From positions 1,426,001-1,490,000 of the forward strand of contig NZ_JAUSZX010000001.1 of assembly GCF_030818015.1 (NCBI RefSeq): a stretch of DNA of 64,000 bases, written 5' to 3'. The stretch is from Arthrobacter globiformis (GTDB taxonomy: Bacteria; Actinomycetota; Actinomycetes; Actinomycetales; Micrococcaceae). The position numbers were made by a program, and so were the translations under genes. Positions 48,822 through 56,589 of the stretch are shown here, piece after piece. Below the pieces are notes generated by a model. It was not told the DNA's origin, ran no database searches, and worked only from the letters and a program-made list of their open reading frames with translations. Position 1 is the first letter of the stretch. Each line of letters starts with the position of its first letter.

Positions 48822-49249
48822 CGGTGGTCTCCATTGGGTTTGAGGGTGGGCGGGATTTCCTGGACGGTTTCGACGGTCTGGGGCATGCCCTTGATGGTTT
48901 TGAGTTCCTTGCGTCCCACACTGGCCAGGATCGCGGCGATGATGGCCCAGATCACGGCGACGATGACGGCGGACCAGCCCAGTCCCGTCAGCTCGCCCAG
49001 GGCGTACCAGAGGGCGATGGAGAGGAACAGGAGGACGAAGTGCCCGGCGATGCCGGCGCCGGCGAGCATGCCGCCGCCTTTGCCGGCGCGGGTGCCGGAC
49101 TGTTTCAGTTCGGCTTTGGCGAGTTCGATTTCCTGCCGGATCAGGGTGGACAGGTCCCGGGTGACCTCGCCCAGGAGGTCACCGAGGGAGGTGGTGTCGG
49201 CCTTGGCGTGCGCGGCCGTTGGCGGGGTATCGGGGATCTGGCTGCTCAC
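48818..49249 (-). CDS. Actinobacterial holin-X family (phage-holin-like) membrane protein
   Basis: The 143-residue protein opens with a soluble helix (SLGDLLGEVTRDLSTLIRQE) followed by ELAKAELKQSG, the usual entry to this family. Two membrane helices follow at about residues 60-85 and 90-115 (WSAVIVAVIWAIIAAILASV), and the tail ends GDHR. Despite the name there is no phage context. It sits in a three-gene unit with overlapping starts and stops: the repeat-tail protein before it (49246-49249) and DUF3618 after it. Probably a structural part of a membrane complex with those two. Confidence 0.88.
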   Translation of the reverse strand: MSSQIPDTPPTAAHAKADTTSLGDLLGEVTRDLSTLIRQEIELAKAELKQSGTRAGKGGGMLAGAGIAGHFVLLFLSIALWYALGELTGLGWSAVIVAVIWAIIAAILASVGRKELKTIKGMPQTVETVQEIPPTLKPNGDHR

Positions 49250-50295
49250 AGGGGACGACCTCCACCTTCGGTATCATCAGTGTCCCGCCGCCTCGGCTCG
49301 CCATAACCCGGCTCACCGATGGCTGGCTCGCCGACGCCCGGTTCGCCGTATGCCGGTTCACCGTAGGCCGGCTGGCCCGTAGCGGGCTCACCGTAGGCCG
49401 GCTGGCCGGTGGCGGGTTCGCCGTAGGCCGGCTGGCCGGTGGCGGGTTCGCCGTAGGCAGGCTGGCCGGTGGCGGGTCCGCCGTAGGCGGGCTGATCAGT
49501 GGCCTGCTCCCCGTAGGTTGTCTCGCCGTAGGCCGGCTGGGTGTAGGCGGGTTCTCCAAGTTCGGCTTGGTCATAGAGCGGCGCGCCGACTCCGGCGTCC
49601 AGGCTGCTTTCCGTGACCGGCGGCTGCACGGGGTAGGGCGGAACGGTGCCGGTGGCGTATCCGACCCCGGACGAGGTCCGGGTTTCAGGGGCGCCGGCCT
49701 GCAGGCTGCGGCCGAGGCGTCCGGCGAGAAGTCCTGCGCCTGCCGCGAGGAGCAGGAAGGTCCCGGGACGTTGGCGGGCGAAGGACTTGACTTCGTTCAG
49801 CAGTGAGCCCGGGTCCCGGTTATCCAGCCAGGACGCGACGGATTCGGAGCGGTCGGCGGCCTGCCGGATCAGGTCCGAGGCCACGCCCTGCTGGTCCGGT
49901 GCGTCGGCCATGGTGCGCAGCTGCGAGGAGATGGTGCGGATGCCTTCGGCGGCCTTGGTCTGCTGGGTGCCGGCCTGGCTGGTCAGGTCCGACTTCGCCT
50001 GGTGCAGCAGATCCCGGGCGCTGTTCTTGGCTTCATATGCGACGTTCTTTGCCTCGGACTTGGCCGTCTCGGCCACGTTCTGGGCGGCACCTTTAGCCTC
50101 GTCGGCGACGTTCGCGGCCTCTTCTTTTGCCACGTCCTTCTTCGAGGACGCATCGTCCTGGTAGCCGGGAGTGCCGTAGCCGGTGGTTCCCGCTCCAGTT
50201 GCGCCGTAGCCGGTGGTTCCGGCGCCGTAACCCGAATTCTGTGGGACCGCGGGAGTGGTGAGGTCTTCATCCTGCGGCCATTGGTTCTCAGTCAT
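49246..50295 (-). CDS. Membrane protein with long helical linker and decapeptide repeat tail
   Basis: The 349-residue protein starts at ATG 50295, with AAAGAGAGCG upstream. Residues 1-45 are Gly/Tyr/Thr-rich (GAGTTGYGATGAGTTGYG), 50-130 a charged amphipathic helix resembling LEA/DUF proteins (SSKKDVAKEEAANVADEAKG), and 180-200 a single membrane segment (FLLLAAGAGLLAGRLGRSL). The C-terminal 130 residues are a Pro/Tyr/Gly-rich tail with about six QPAYGEPATG decapeptides and variants. The tail, if outside the cell, could interact with the wall. First gene of the overlapping operon whose other members are holin-X and DUF3618 proteins. Probably regulated from the palindromes at 50361 and 50529. 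Confidence 0.75.
   Translation of the reverse strand: MTENQWPQDEDLTTPAVPQNSGYGAGTTGYGATGAGTTGYGTPGYQDDASSKKDVAKEEAANVADEAKGAAQNVAETAKSEAKNVAYEAKNSARDLLHQAKSDLTSQAGTQQTKAAEGIRTISSQLRTMADAPDQQGVASDLIRQAADRSESVASWLDNRDPGSLLNEVKSFARQRPGTFLLLAAGAGLLAGRLGRSLQAGAPETRTSSGVGYATGTVPPYPVQPPVTESSLDAGVGAPLYDQAELGEPAYTQPAYGETTYGEQATDQPAYGGPATGQPAYGEPATGQPAYGEPATGQPAYGEPATGQPAYGEPAYGEPGVGEPAIGEPGYGEPRRRDTDDTEGGGRPL
49340..49500 (-). repeat. 30-base tandem repeats encoding QPAYGEPATG units
   Basis: Several near-identical 30-base units (for example CGTAGGCCGGCTGGCCGGTG followed by GCGGGTTCGC) lie in tandem inside the C-terminal part of the membrane protein gene. Copy number in relatives could vary by slippage. 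Confidence 0.85.
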
Positions 50296-50360
50296 CTTCG
50301 CGCTCTCTTTCCGAAAGGGGCAGCTGCTGTACAGGAACCAGCGTTGCTGGCATGCAATGG

Positions 50361-50389
50361 TAAGCATGTTTACTAATAAATAGTAAGCA
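50361..50389. promoter_or_regulatory. Candidate operator, TAAGCATGTTTA and TTACTA..TAGTAA
   Basis: TAAGCATGTTTA (50361-50372) is followed by TTACTA-ATAAA-TAGTAA (50370-50386), an overlapping palindrome ending in AGTAAGCA. It lies 66 bases upstream of the membrane-repeat gene start, in an AT-rich island. The first element matches the site at 50529 in 11 of 12 positions. Confidence 0.6.
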
Positions 50390-50528
50390 CCCTTGCCATT
50401 TTTTCCCACCCCCACTTCTTCCGTCCAGGCGTAAAGCGGCGGCGGGCGTGGCTGTTGGGGGAGCTTGCCGCGTGCCCCCTGGGTGGGGACCCCAAGAAAA
50501 AAGCTAAGTAGGCTTGCCAATCTGATAG

Positions 50529-50540
50529 TAAGCATGCTTA
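50529..50540. promoter_or_regulatory. Candidate operator, perfect palindrome TAAGCATGCTTA
   Basis: A 12-base perfect palindrome, preceded by a further AGTAAGCA-like half site, 177 bases upstream of the PRC-DUF2382 gene. It is followed immediately by GGGTATAGG, which may include a -10 box. Shared motif with 50361. Confidence 0.65.
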
Positions 50541-50716
50541 GGGTATAGGTGTGAGGTCGGATTGCCGGTCTCGGCCGCGACGGCGGATTGCCCTGGCAGG
50601 TGCGGCAGATGCCGTTCCAGGGCGGCGACAGTGTGTCCTAACCTGCCGCTGCGCCGTCGTCGGCCTCAGCGTGTACAGCCAAATGTGAATACGAAGTCAA
50701 ACTCCAAGGAGACAGC

Positions 50717-51589
50717 ATGCTCACCAAGGAACACATCGACGGCCTGCTCAACAAGAAGGGGAACATCCTCTCCGCAGACGGAGACAAGATTGGTTCCCTC
50801 GGCCAGGTGTATGCGGATGATGACAACGGACAGCCCACGTGGGTGACGGCACGGACTGGCCTTTTCGGGAACCATGAGTCGTTCATTCCGCTCGAGGGGG
50901 CACGGCTTGAGGGATCCGACATTGTTGTCCCTTACAGCAAGGACCAGATCAAGGACGCACCACGCGTGGACGCTGAGGGCCACCTTGATCCGTCAGAAGA
51001 GGACCGGCTCTACGAGCACTACCAGCTAAACGGCAACGTCACCTATTCCGAGGCTGCGAACGGGCGCCGCGCCGACTCCAGCCGGACGGCCGACCAGTCC
51101 GCTGCCGGCCTTTCCGCCACCGAGCGGGATGCGGGGTTCGCTGCCGCAGGGAGCGGTGGAACTTACAGCGCTCCGGATGACAGGTTCGAACGTGATACGT
51201 CCGGACTCGCCGATGGCGACGCCATGACGCGTTCGGAGGAACGCCTGAATGTTGGTACAGAAAGGCAGGCTGCCGGCCGGGCCCGTCTGCGCAAGTATGT
51301 GGTGACCGAAAACGTGACCCAGACAGTTCCCGTGCAGCGCGAGGAAGTACGGCTGGAGCGTGAACCGATCACCGAAGGAAACCAGGACGAGGCGCTGAGG
51401 GGACGGCACATCAGCGAAGCAGAACACGAGGTGGTGCTCCACGAGGAACGTCCCGTGGTGGACAAGGAAACTGTTCCCGTCGAGCGGGTCAGGCTGGACA
51501 CGGAAACCGTCACGGACGAAGTGACGGTGGATGAACAGGTCCGCAAGGAGCGCATTGAGACCGACGGCGTAGAGGACACCCGCCGTTAA
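50717..51589 (+). CDS. PRC-barrel and DUF2382 (YsnF/AvaK-type) stress protein
   Basis: The 290-residue soluble protein has an N-terminal PRC-barrel domain (about residues 10-90: ILSADGDKIGSLGQVYADDD, then TARTGLFGNHESFIPLEGAR and VVPYSKDQIKDAP). A disordered Ala/Gly/Ser/Asp-rich linker follows to about 175. The C-terminal DUF2382 domain at about 190-285 has RLRKYVVTENVTQTVPVQRE, SEAEHEVVLHEERPVVDKET and VTVDEQVRKERIETDG. The layout is the one found in bacterial general-stress proteins. ATG 50717 has CAAGGAGA upstream. It is divergent from the DUF3618 block, and a MarR gene follows on the same strand. Confidence 0.9.
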   Translation: MLTKEHIDGLLNKKGNILSADGDKIGSLGQVYADDDNGQPTWVTARTGLFGNHESFIPLEGARLEGSDIVVPYSKDQIKDAPRVDAEGHLDPSEEDRLYEHYQLNGNVTYSEAANGRRADSSRTADQSAAGLSATERDAGFAAAGSGGTYSAPDDRFERDTSGLADGDAMTRSEERLNVGTERQAAGRARLRKYVVTENVTQTVPVQREEVRLEREPITEGNQDEALRGRHISEAEHEVVLHEERPVVDKETVPVERVRLDTETVTDEVTVDEQVRKERIETDGVEDTRR

Positions 51590-51596
51590 CGTGCCT

Positions 51597-51628
51597 AACG
51601 CCAGGGCCGGGTTACCGGCCCCGGCGTT
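51597..51628 (+). terminator. Hairpin after the PRC-DUF2382 gene
   Basis: AACGCCAGGGCCGG and CCGGCCCCGGCGTT form a 14-pair stem with one mismatch and a GTTA loop, eight bases after the stop codon. Few T residues follow, so read-through to the MarR gene is possible. Confidence 0.75.
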
Positions 51629-51692
51629 GTCGGCGTGTTGGGCTGGCGGTGTTGTCAGCACGGGCTCAAAGGGGAAAGAAGGGTTTAAACCG

Positions 51693-52418
51693 ATGGTCCC
51701 GAATCCTGACGCGGAGCAGTGGGGGCCTCACCAGCTGCTGTCCATGGCCGCCAGGCTTGTCCAGCGCAGGCAGGACCAGGCTTTGGCTGAACTCGGCCTC
51801 ACGCACGCCGCAGTCATCGCGCTGCAGGGCCTCCTGGACGGTCCGCTGAACCAGGAAGAGTTGGCCGCTGCCATCAAGGTTCGCAGCCAGTCCATTGGCC
51901 GTGTGCTTTCGAGGCTCGAGGGTGCCGGGCTTGTGGTTCGGGAATCCCGTTCGCAGGACAGGCGGCACAACGAGGTATCCATTACGGAGGCAGGCCGTCA
52001 GGCATTGGAGGCGGCACGGAAAGCTGAGCACGAAGCGCTGCCTCCTGATGTCGTTGCGGGCACCGCCCTGGGCCAGGAGTTGGCGCGTGTCATCAGCTAC
52101 TTTCCCGGCCGCAGCAAGGTCGGCTCGACCAAGAACGAGAATCCGGCCGCCGTCGTCGACGACCCAGCCGCGGACGACACCGCCGAGGCGGAATCTCCTG
52201 CAGCCGGTGCGCCGGCAGAGGGTGCGAGGCCCACAGAAGGTGCGAAGCCCACAGAAGTTGCGCAGGCGGCTTCGGGCGAGGCCACGTCTGGGGAACCTGC
52301 CTTGCGGACGCCGGCCTCTGACGCAGATGAGGCCGGACAGGAAGATACGCCGCCGCCGGGGGACCGTGCCGGAACACGCCAGAAGCGAAATGGAAGGGGC
52401 GATCCCAGCCCCGAGTAG
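51693..52418 (+). CDS. MarR-family regulator with acidic disordered tail
   Basis: The 241-residue protein starts at ATG 51693 with GGGGAAAGAAGGG upstream. The first 140 residues are a standard MarR winged helix: SMAARLVQRRQDQALAELGL, NQEELAAAIKVRSQSIGRVL and SRLEGAGLVVRESRSQDRRH, with EVSITEAGRQALEAARK. A hundred residues of Ala/Pro/Glu/Thr-rich, low-complexity tail follow (with GARPTEGAKPTEVAQAASGE quasi-repeats), which is atypical for MarR proteins. Such regulators usually bind palindromes near their own operon. The TAAGCATG palindromes 1.2 kb upstream are candidates, but the link is untested. Confidence 0.88.
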   Translation: MVPNPDAEQWGPHQLLSMAARLVQRRQDQALAELGLTHAAVIALQGLLDGPLNQEELAAAIKVRSQSIGRVLSRLEGAGLVVRESRSQDRRHNEVSITEAGRQALEAARKAEHEALPPDVVAGTALGQELARVISYFPGRSKVGSTKNENPAAVVDDPAADDTAEAESPAAGAPAEGARPTEGAKPTEVAQAASGEATSGEPALRTPASDADEAGQEDTPPPGDRAGTRQKRNGRGDPSPE

Positions 52419-52450
52419 GCGCCTTGGGCGGGTGTTTCGGTCATTGAGGG

Positions 52451-52491
52451 AGGATAAGTGTCGCCGCGCCGCGCGCGGCGACACCTATCCT
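52451..52491. terminator. 19-pair hairpin between convergent genes
   Basis: AGGATAAGTGTCGCCGCGC and GCGCGGCGACACCTATCCT form a 19-pair stem with one mismatch and a three-base loop. It lies between the MarR gene end and the repeat-peptide gene end, so it serves both strands. Confidence 0.9.
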
Positions 52492-52552
52492 GGTTGGCGC
52501 ATGCTGGTCCAGGCGCAGGGCCGGACCGTACTTCAGCTTCGCTGGGGCATTC

Positions 52553-52762
52553 CTAGCTTCGCTGTTGCATCGGGTCCGGCCAGTTGCCGATGAGGCCGGA
52601 CATAGGGTCGGGCCAGTTGCCGATCCGGCCGCGCATGGGGTCGGGCCAGTTTCCGATCCGGCCGCGCATGGGGTCGGGCCAGTTTCCGATCCGGCCGCCA
52701 AGGGCGCCGGACTGGGGACGGGACGGACGAGGGGCAGCAGACAGCGGGGCGTGCGTAGACAT
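52553..52762 (-). CDS. Repeat peptide with four GRIGNWPDPM units
   Basis: The 69-residue peptide starts at ATG 52762; AGGAGA lies seven bases upstream on the minus strand, a better ribosome binding site than most in this region. A 23-residue Pro/Ser/Ala-rich leader-like N-terminus (STHAPLSAAPRPSRPQSG) is followed by four copies of an 11-residue unit (G/R/S)G(R/L)IGNWPDPM and a QQRS tail. There is no Cys, signal peptide or membrane segment. The shape is that of a multi-core precursor peptide, but I see no modifying-enzyme gene within 10 kb. A bidirectional terminator follows. The gene directly upstream encodes a large secreted protein. Function unknown. Confidence 0.7.
   Translation of the reverse strand: MSTHAPLSAAPRPSRPQSGALGGRIGNWPDPMRGRIGNWPDPMRGRIGNWPDPMSGLIGNWPDPMQQRS
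52568..52699 (-). repeat. Four 33-base tandem repeats coding for the core units
   Basis: Units at 52568-52600, 52601-52633, 52634-52666 and 52667-52699, each with CATnGGGTC(C/G)GGCCAGTT and (G/T)CCGAT; the last three are near identical. They read in frame inside the repeat-peptide gene. Confidence 0.9.
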
Positions 52763-52851
52763 GACATATTCTCCTGACTGAACTGATGGTCCTTGCGCAG
52801 GGTTGCGCAGGTGGTCGTTTCTGCCCGCATTTGAGGGCAGAGTTGACCTGT

Positions 52852-54012
52852 TCAGTCGGGGGAAGACCCCGGCCCGGAGGCTGGGCTGGCAGGAAGGTTC
52901 GGGGTGGCATCGAACATCCGGGCGCCGGCAAGCAGAGGGGTCCGGTCCCAATCTCCCGCCACTTCGGCGGCCTGGGCGCCGAAGCCTTCGGAGCCTCCGG
53001 AGGAGTTCCCCCACGTTCCCTCGCTCGCGGCAAAGGCCGGGAGGTGACCGTCGCGGGGCAACGTATCAATGTGAAGTTTGTGGGTTGCGGGGCTGGCGGC
53101 TGCCGGCTCTCGCCGCTGGGACGTGGTCATCTGCAGCTGCGCAAGCGTGAGGCCCGCGCCTGCGAGCGGCAGACCACCGCCCGTAGCCGGCATGGCCGGG
53201 AGGATCGTCCCGGCACTTGCTGCCGGCAGGATCCGGCCGGTCTTTGGAGTGTTCGTCCCCTGCGTGATGCCCGACGGCGAAACGGCATGTGGCGGTACAG
53301 CGAGATCTGGTGGGCTGTCCGCGGCGCCGGGAACCGGCGCCGGCGGCCTGACAGCCGGTACATGGACTCCGGCCGGATCCAGCACCGGCACCGAAGGAAC
53401 ACGCACCGAGGGAACCGGCACCGAAGAAACCGACACCGACGGGACACGCAGGGAAGGACGCGGTAGCGAATGAATGACCGGGACAGCAGGCGTTAGCGGC
53501 AGTTGCCGCACCGACGATGGGATGTCTTCCGCGGCCGTAACCAAGCTGTCTGCCTTGTGGAGCACCGGAGCCGCAGCGGTGGTCACGGTGCTGACCGCCG
53601 TCGGCGCGTCCTTGATCAAAGTGCCGGCTGTGTCCGCGGTTGCGCCGACGGCAGTCGTCACAGGCTTGGCGACCGTTCTCGGGACGCTGGGGGCCGCCGG
53701 CAGGGCAGGAACGGCCGGCAGCAACTTTGCCGCTGGGGTCAGGTGGGAAGCCGCAGGAGCCAGCGGAGCAGACACCACAGATTCCGCAATGGCCGTAATG
53801 GGCGCCGTGCTGAGGGAACCAGTGTTGAGGGAACCGCCGTGGGGGGAACCAGTGTCCAGGGAACCGGTGCCAACCGGACCAGCCGTCACGGAGTCCCCGG
53901 GAGCTGCCTCAGCCGACGCTGCGCCCCAGGTGATCCACGCGAGAACCAGGAGAGCGGGCAGCAGGAGGGCACGCAGAACGGCAGCTTTGACATAGCGCAA
54001 GCTGTTGCCCAT
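52852..54012 (-). CDS. Large secreted Pro/Val/Ser-rich protein
   Basis: The 386-residue protein starts at ATG 54012 (GTG 54021 is the alternative). Residues 1-37 form a signal peptide: basic MGNSLRYVKAAVLRALL, a hydrophobic core, and a likely cleavage at SAEAA. The mature part is extended and low in complexity, with quasi-repeats: (T/D)GSL(D/N)TGS-type near residues 50-70, and tandem VPSVxVxSVPVPS near 220-240. Otherwise it is rich in Ala, Pro, Val, Ser and Gly. No catalytic motif or sortase signal is seen, although the last 40 residues are Gly/Ser/Pro-rich. It may be a wall-associated spacer or matrix protein. Family unknown. Confidence 0.7.
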   Translation of the reverse strand: MGNSLRYVKAAVLRALLLPALLVLAWITWGAASAEAAPGDSVTAGPVGTGSLDTGSPHGGSLNTGSLSTAPITAIAESVVSAPLAPAASHLTPAAKLLPAVPALPAAPSVPRTVAKPVTTAVGATADTAGTLIKDAPTAVSTVTTAAAPVLHKADSLVTAAEDIPSSVRQLPLTPAVPVIHSLPRPSLRVPSVSVSSVPVPSVRVPSVPVLDPAGVHVPAVRPPAPVPGAADSPPDLAVPPHAVSPSGITQGTNTPKTGRILPAASAGTILPAMPATGGGLPLAGAGLTLAQLQMTTSQRREPAAASPATHKLHIDTLPRDGHLPAFAASEGTWGNSSGGSEGFGAQAAEVAGDWDRTPLLAGARMFDATPNLPASPASGPGSSPD

Positions 54013-54140
54013 CCGAATCACCCCCCAGCGCGGTGGGAGATCAGGATATGCCTATCGCCCAGATACGTCCAGAGGAAAAAAATTCGCGCACGGTCGGACA
54101 GGGGGAACGCTCTAGAATTGAAGTAGAAGGTGCCTTAGGG

Positions 54141-54323
54141 ATGTCTGGATCCATCGTCGTCGTCCTTGTGCTGCTGGCTGTGATTGCCGTCATCGCCATT
54201 GCTGCCACGGTGGTGGCAGTCCTGCGCGACGGGCGCGGCGAAGTCCGCATCGAACCGTCGGAGGAACCCTGGACCGCCGGGAATCTGCCCAGCGAGCCCT
54301 ACGCGCAGATCCGCTTCAAATAG
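54141..54323 (+). CDS. Small single-pass membrane protein (DGRG/LPS motif family), second member
   Basis: This 60-residue protein starts at ATG 54141 with AGAAGGTG upstream. Residues 2-27 form a long hydrophobic helix rich in Val, Ile and Ala, followed by the tail LRDGRGEVRIEPSEEPWTAG and NLPSEPYAQIRFK. The tail aligns with the 16463-16627 product at DGRG, at the acidic/Trp position, at AG-LPS-P, and at the basic end. Together they define a small family of unknown function. It is divergent from the secreted-protein gene. Confidence 0.65.
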   Translation: MSGSIVVVLVLLAVIAVIAIAATVVAVLRDGRGEVRIEPSEEPWTAGNLPSEPYAQIRFK

Positions 54324-54501
54324 CCGTCACCGCAGAGAAGTTCCCGGCAGCGGCCCCCGATCCCATACTGACGGCGTGGGAACCTTCCTGCTGTTCGGCA
54401 CGGCAGCCGGGTTCGGACTCTCCCCTGCATGATTCCTGAAGGTCAGTCCAGTTCTGGCTGAAACAGCCCATTCCCGGGCATTAAGGATGCGGACACAAAG
54501 C

Positions 54502-54540
54502 TGGTGCAGCCGCCCACGACTTGCGTGGCCGCCTGCACCA
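54502..54540. terminator. Hairpin between convergent genes
   Basis: TGGTGCAGCCGCCCACG and CGTGGCCGCCTGCACCA form an imperfect stem (two mismatches). The DUF4383 gene ends at 54614 on the other strand. About 290 bases separate the two genes and nothing else is visible in them. Confidence 0.6.
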
Positions 54541-54613
54541 ACCGGTAGTACGAATACTCAGATTAGATATCTACTCATTCGCGGCTCCTAGTTCCCGGCG
54601 TTCGCGTTCCGGG

Positions 54614-55075
54614 CTATTTCCTGTCCTCGACCGAATGCCGTGAAAACATCCAGCCGGCGGCAATCATCAGTACACCAGCCACCATCATGGTCCAGTTGTC
54701 CGTCATGTTCAGCGACAGGAAATTGGCCGCCGAATCCACTCCGACACTGAGCCCATAGATGCTGAGAATGATGTAGAGGGCACCGGCGCCCATGAGGAAC
54801 CTGCGGGCACCCATTTCACTGCGGGACATGGCCCAACCGGTTCCGCCGATAACCAGTTGCACAATGTTGAGCAGCATGGATACCTGGAACAGGCCTAGGA
54901 ACATGGCGTGCGAATCGGGCCCTAGGAACATAAGTTCGCCATACCGGGCGGTAATGCCCGGGATGAACCCCAGCACACCGATCACCAACGCGACAATACC
55001 AACACCCATGCCAGCGTTCTGGACGTCAGTCCTGCCAAAGTGAACGCCGTGTGCATGTGGGGATGCGGTAGTCAT
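54614..55075 (-). CDS. DUF4383 four-helix membrane protein
   Basis: The 153-residue protein starts at ATG 55075 with GGAGGC upstream. It has four hydrophobic segments at about residues 24-42, 62-82, 93-112 and 127-145. DUF4383 signatures are visible in GVLGFIPGITARYGELMFLG and FQVSMLLNIVQLVIGGTGWA, with NWTMMVAGVLMIAAGWMF at the end. The family is actinobacterial and has no established role; it is often next to stress or envelope genes, as here. It may stand alone. No strong promoter was identified. Confidence 0.85.
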   Translation of the reverse strand: MTTASPHAHGVHFGRTDVQNAGMGVGIVALVIGVLGFIPGITARYGELMFLGPDSHAMFLGLFQVSMLLNIVQLVIGGTGWAMSRSEMGARRFLMGAGALYIILSIYGLSVGVDSAANFLSLNMTDNWTMMVAGVLMIAAGWMFSRHSVEDRK

Positions 55076-55197
55076 TTTCTGCCTCCAACCACTGAATGCG
55101 GACAAGCTAATTTTACGTCGGGCCCTCCGAAAAAGCGCCCGCCGTCGAGCCTGCCGTGTACCGGCGCAGGCCCATGTTCGTCCGACTTCTCGTGGTG

Positions 55198-55218
55198 TTA
55201 AGCCTGTCGAAACGGGGC
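55198..55218. repeat. Dispersed repeat, short copy
   Basis: TTAAGCCTGTCGAAACG is the reverse complement of a partial GGTTTCGACAGGCTCAACC unit. Confidence 0.5.
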
Positions 55219-55232
55219 GCGCCGGGTCCCGC

Positions 55233-56570
55233 ATGGCACGATGGGAGGCGATGAAACTGCGTGCTGACCAGACCGGAGACCGTGGCCTACCCATGCCCCT
55301 GTGGCTGCAGGGCGGGCTCGAATCCGCGCAGGCGGCCATCATTTCCGCGCTGGTGGTCATCGCCCCCATCGTTGCGGTGTGGGCGACCTCGGGTTTCGGG
55401 AGCGCCGGCTTCGATGTCCTGGCCCGGCTGGCCGGCCAGGCCTGGCTGGTCATCCACGGGGTACCCCTGTACCTCACCACCGTGGGGGAGGGAGCTGCCG
55501 CGAGGCCGGAGACCGGCATGTTGTCGCTGCTTCCGCTGGGCCTCACACTCATACCGTTTCTGCTCGCCTGGCGGGCGGGCAGGCGCCTTGCCCGGGCGTC
55601 GTACACGGACCAGCTGTGGCAGGCGCTCCTCGGTTCATGGCTGGTCTACGCGGGTTTTGGCATCGCAACTGGATTCATTTGCCGGACCGAGGACGTTGAG
55701 GTTTTCCTGTGGTGGGCTGGACTCCTTCCCTTGGTTCCGTTCGGCCTCGGGATGGTGATCGGCGCCCGGCGGGAGGCCGGTTCATGGAGCCGGCTGATCG
55801 GCGTCGACGCAGTGGACTGGATCGCCCGCACGAGCCAGCATTCGCGGTGGGCGGGGTCGTATCTGGCGTCGGCAGCGAAGGCGGGCTTCGTGGCTGTCCT
55901 CGCGGCGCTCGCCATCTCCTCGGCGTTGCTGGCCGTGGATCTTTTCATCCACTGGAACCTTGTGGTGGCGGTCTATGAAGCGCTCGACGCCGGACCCGTA
56001 GGGGGCGCGGCCCTCACCATTGCGCAGCTCGGCTTCCTGCCCAACCTCGCTGTCTTCGCGCTCGCGTGGCTGACCGGCTCCGGATTCGCGCTCGGCGCAG
56101 GCTCCCAGGTGGGCCCGCTGGGAACCGCCGTGGGACCGCTGCCCACTATCCCCGTTTTTGCTGCGATCCCTTCCGGTCGGCTCGATTTCGGGCCGGTGGC
56201 GCTGGTGGTTCCCGTGCTCGCCGGAGTCCTGGCTGGGTGGTGGTTCCTGCGCGAAGGTGAAAACCACTTCGATGAGTGGCTGTCCATCAAACTCCGCGTC
56301 CGCTGGCTGACCGCCGCCGGATCCACGCTGTTCCTGGCGCTGATCGTCGGGGCCGCTGCCGGCGTGCTGGCCGCAGCCCTCGCCTGGCTGGCGCGCGGCT
56401 CAGCCGGCATCGGCCGCCTCTCGGATATCGGGCCTGACCCGTTGTGGACGGCAGTCTGGCTGGCAGCGGAAGTGGGGATCGGCGTCGTAATTGGCTACGC
56501 AGCGGGACCGTGGCTGGAACGCCGGCAACTGCGGGACGCCGAGCTGGGGACTGCCCCGAGCAGCAAATAG
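55233..56570 (+). CDS. PerM/DUF6350-type polytopic membrane protein
   Basis: The 445-residue protein has about ten hydrophobic segments. It contains the arrangement usually found upstream of purN and purH in Actinobacteria, where it is annotated as a DUF6350/cell-division-associated PerM protein: LPMPLWLQGGLESAQAAIIS near the start, LLPLGLTLIPFLLAWRAGRR near residue 90, and GWWFLREGENHFDEWL near 340. Start choice is uncertain: ATG 55233, ATG 55251 and ATG 55292 are all possible. Its role in cell division is proposed for relatives, not shown here. An antisense gene follows before purN. Confidence 0.8.
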   Translation: MARWEAMKLRADQTGDRGLPMPLWLQGGLESAQAAIISALVVIAPIVAVWATSGFGSAGFDVLARLAGQAWLVIHGVPLYLTTVGEGAAARPETGMLSLLPLGLTLIPFLLAWRAGRRLARASYTDQLWQALLGSWLVYAGFGIATGFICRTEDVEVFLWWAGLLPLVPFGLGMVIGARREAGSWSRLIGVDAVDWIARTSQHSRWAGSYLASAAKAGFVAVLAALAISSALLAVDLFIHWNLVVAVYEALDAGPVGGAALTIAQLGFLPNLAVFALAWLTGSGFALGAGSQVGPLGTAVGPLPTIPVFAAIPSGRLDFGPVALVVPVLAGVLAGWWFLREGENHFDEWLSIKLRVRWLTAAGSTLFLALIVGAAAGVLAAALAWLARGSAGIGRLSDIGPDPLWTAVWLAAEVGIGVVIGYAAGPWLERRQLRDAELGTAPSSK

Positions 56571-56589
56571 TCTTCCGCCCCGGGCGGCC

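Noticed and set aside
48818..49249. Prophage indicated by a phage holin-like protein
   Set aside because: The holin-X family is a chromosomal actinobacterial membrane protein. No phage genes are nearby and the gene overlaps DUF3618.
49340..49500. Tandem repeats that might be a CRISPR or satellite
   Set aside because: They encode QPAYGEPATG units in the C-terminal tail of a membrane protein.
52568..52699. CRISPR-like direct repeats
   Set aside because: The four 33-base units are tandem without spacers and are in frame in a gene, so this is a coding repeat.
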